This document shows, piece by piece, positions 57,449-58,799 of a stretch of 58,799 bases of DNA. The position numbers and the translations under genes were made by a program. The stretch comes from Cyanophora paradoxa. Taxonomy: Eukaryota > Glaucocystophyceae > Cyanophorales > Cyanophoraceae. The first letter of the stretch is position 1; each line of letters begins with the position of its first letter. The stretch is from positions 1 through 58,799 of the forward strand of contig QPMI01000337.1 of the NCBI GenBank assembly GCA_004431415.1. Direction: 5' to 3'. The notes beneath the pieces were generated by a model. That model did not search any database. It saw only the letters and a list, made by a program, of their open reading frames with translations, and was not told the origin of the DNA.

Positions 57449-58799
57449 CTAGGTGGAGGTGAGGTTCTCGGCGCCGTAGAGGACGGTGGCCTTCTTGATG
57501 GAGTCGCTGTTGGAGAGCTTGGGGAGCACGTCGCGCCCCTCCGTCACGTAGCCGAACACCGCGTAGTTCCCGTCCAGCAGCCGCGACGTGAAGTAGTCCC
57601 CGCTGTACAGGTAGATCATGAACTCCGACGAGGCCCCGTTCGCGTCCCCCTCCGGCCTGCCCACGCCCCACGCCCCCCCGTCAGCCCCCGGGCGGCGGGC
57701 GGGGCGGGGCGGGCGGGGCGGGGGCACCGTGTCATGGCGACGGCGCCGTAGGCCCCGAAGGGGAGGACGACGTCCTTCTGGTCGTCGGAGAGGCCGGCCT
57801 CGTCCAGCGTCCGCCCGTAGATCGGCGTCAGGAACTCCCGCACCCGCACCTCCAGCGGGATCTGCCGCACCGCCTTCGTCGCCGGGTCCACGAACCCTGC
57901 CCGCCCCGCCCCGCTGGAACCGCGGCGGCGCGGCGGCGCGGCGGGGGGTGAAAGAGGGGAGGGGGAGGGGCATGGAGGGGCGGGGCGGACCGGGCTCGCC
58001 GGAGGCGGGGCGGCCGGAGGTGAGGATGCTCTGGCGGGGGAAGGCGCCGAAGGGGAGGCCGTCGTAGAAGCCGCGCTTGGCGAGGTCCACGAAGTTGCCG
58101 GCCGTCACCGGGGCGTTGTACCCGTCCGCCACCACCGTGAAGGCCCCCTGCGTGGTCTCCACGCGCACGGCGGCGCGCCCCTGCGGGCGGCGCTCGGGCG
58201 GGGCGGGGCGGGGCGGGGCGTGCGGGGGGCGGGGCGGGCCTTGAGGTAGGGGAGGCCGGCGTAGCGCGGCATCTTCTTGTAGGGCCACCCGGCACCATCA
58301 GCTCCTGCCCGCCCCGCCCCGCCCCGGCCCCTCAGCCCCCCGCCCCTCCCGCGCGGCCGGCCGGCGGGGCGCTGCGGGGCGGGCCTCGAGCTGGGAGAGC
58401 TTGTCGAGGGCGCGCTGCTCGGTCGGCACGATCGAGTCCCCAGCTTCTGCTCCGCCTGCGCCCCGCCCGCCCCGCTCCAGCCCGCCCCCCGCCCCGCGCG
58501 GCGCTGCGGGGGCGGGGCGGGGCGCACGGCGTAGTAGATGGCCTGGATGTCGTCCCTGCGCGGGGGCCGCGGGGTCAGCCGGCCCGGGGCCGCGCATGGG
58601 AGGGGCGGGCCGGGGCGCGCCGGATCTCGTCGACGAGCTTCGCCGCCTCCATCTGCTTCTCCCGCCCCGCGATCCCCAGCAGCGCTGCCCCCGCGCCCGT
58701 CGGCCCCGCCCGCCCGCCCCGCGAGCCGCCCGGCCCCGCGCGGCCGGGACGCACCCTGGCCCTCCTTCTGGTTGATCACCTTGGACGCGTTCTGCGCCG
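57449..58799 (-). CDS. Thylakoid-lumen-type cyclophilin (TLP38/CYP37-38 family), 5' end outside window
   Basis: Peptidyl-prolyl isomerase of the plastid lumen type, possibly acting in photosystem assembly. Stop at 57451-57449 after LYGAENLTST. The gene runs off the window's right edge, so the N-terminal targeting part is missing. Exons from N to C: NASKVINQKEGQ, MEAAKLVDEIR, DDIQAIYYAV, AEQKLGDSIVPTEQRALDKL, YKKMPRYAGLPYLK, AAVRVETTQGAFTVVADGYN, APVTAGNFVDLAKRGFYDGL, PFGAFPRQSILTSG, ATKAVRQIPLEVRVREFLTP, DDQKDVVLPFGAYGAVAMT, EGDANGASSEFMIYLYSGDY, LLDGNYAVFGYVTEGRDVLP, KLSNSDSIKKATVLYGAENL. The helical N-terminal part plus a divergent cyclophilin domain with IPLEV, LPFGAYG and DGNYAVFGYVT is characteristic of TLP38/TLP40. 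The usual catalytic Arg region (FHRVI) is not conserved, as in that family. Confidence 0.88.

Overview
The window is a piece of a eukaryotic nuclear chromosome: very GC-rich, gene-dense and full of short introns. No prokaryotic operons, phage, insertion sequences, CRISPR arrays or RNA genes were recognised. About 21 protein-coding genes can be supported, nearly all split into many exons by introns of roughly 45-165 bp. Most gene names come from recognising conserved protein motifs across several exons. Exon junctions were worked out by eye from reading frame, splice-site dinucleotides and family alignment, so they are models and not transcript-confirmed.

The gene content points to a flagellated alga with a primary plastid. 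Three genes are ciliary or flagellar: IFT57, a CFAP73/CCDC42-type DUF4200 protein and TPPP/p25-alpha. An LRRC45-like centrosomal protein is also present. Two genes look plastid-lumenal: a PsbP-family protein whose leader starts MAFVSA and carries a twin-arginine-type second segment, and a TLP38/40-type cyclophilin. A DPE2 with two CBM20 domains indicates cytosolic starch or maltose metabolism. Cytosolic starch, flagella and an MAFV-type transit peptide without an evident ER signal together fit a glaucophyte such as Cyanophora best. This is an inference; red algae are disfavoured by the flagellar genes.

Layout: 1-307 end of an unknown gene (+). 596-4440 GTP cyclohydrolase I and a DUF3754 membrane protein (both -). 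4531-6026 WDR83/MORG1 (+). 6154-8105 beta-helix protein (-), with an unresolved stretch upstream. 9928-11084 PsbP-family (-). 11224-15400 PP4R3/SMEK (+). 15729-16848 TPPP (+). 17589-18764 cytochrome b5 reductase (+). 19395-20421 RAB1 (+). 20683-26392 orphan coiled-coil protein and DPE2 (both -). 26489-34827 VPS39 and a MORC-CW ATPase (both +). 35155-38420 SEC23 (-). 38638-40120 RAMA-like protein (+). 40127-40756 tail-anchored coiled-coil protein (-). 40809-45067 VPS54 (+). 45294-47857 LRRC45-like (-). 48026-49806 IFT57 (+). 49885-51883 ARP6 (-). 52087-53896 CFAP73-like (+). 54302-56945 lipid-anchored ApbE/flavin-reductase fusion (-). 57449-58799 plastid cyclophilin, 5' end cut off (-).

Many neighbours are head-to-head with only about 50-220 bp between start codons, so shared promoters are likely. 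Functionally the set mixes membrane traffic (RAB1, SEC23, VPS39 of HOPS, VPS54 of GARP), chromatin (MORC, ARP6), flagellum or centrosome (IFT57, CFAP73, TPPP, LRRC45), plastid (PsbP, cyclophilin), and carbon and cofactor metabolism (DPE2, GCH1, CYB5R, ApbE fusion). The strongest unusual signals are the introns (C-rich 5' halves, G-rich 3' halves, a near-fixed CTGAC branch site, many GC-AG ends, very small exons), the ApbE-reductase-reductase fusion with an N-terminal MGC lipidation signal, and palindrome-rich intergenic islands.
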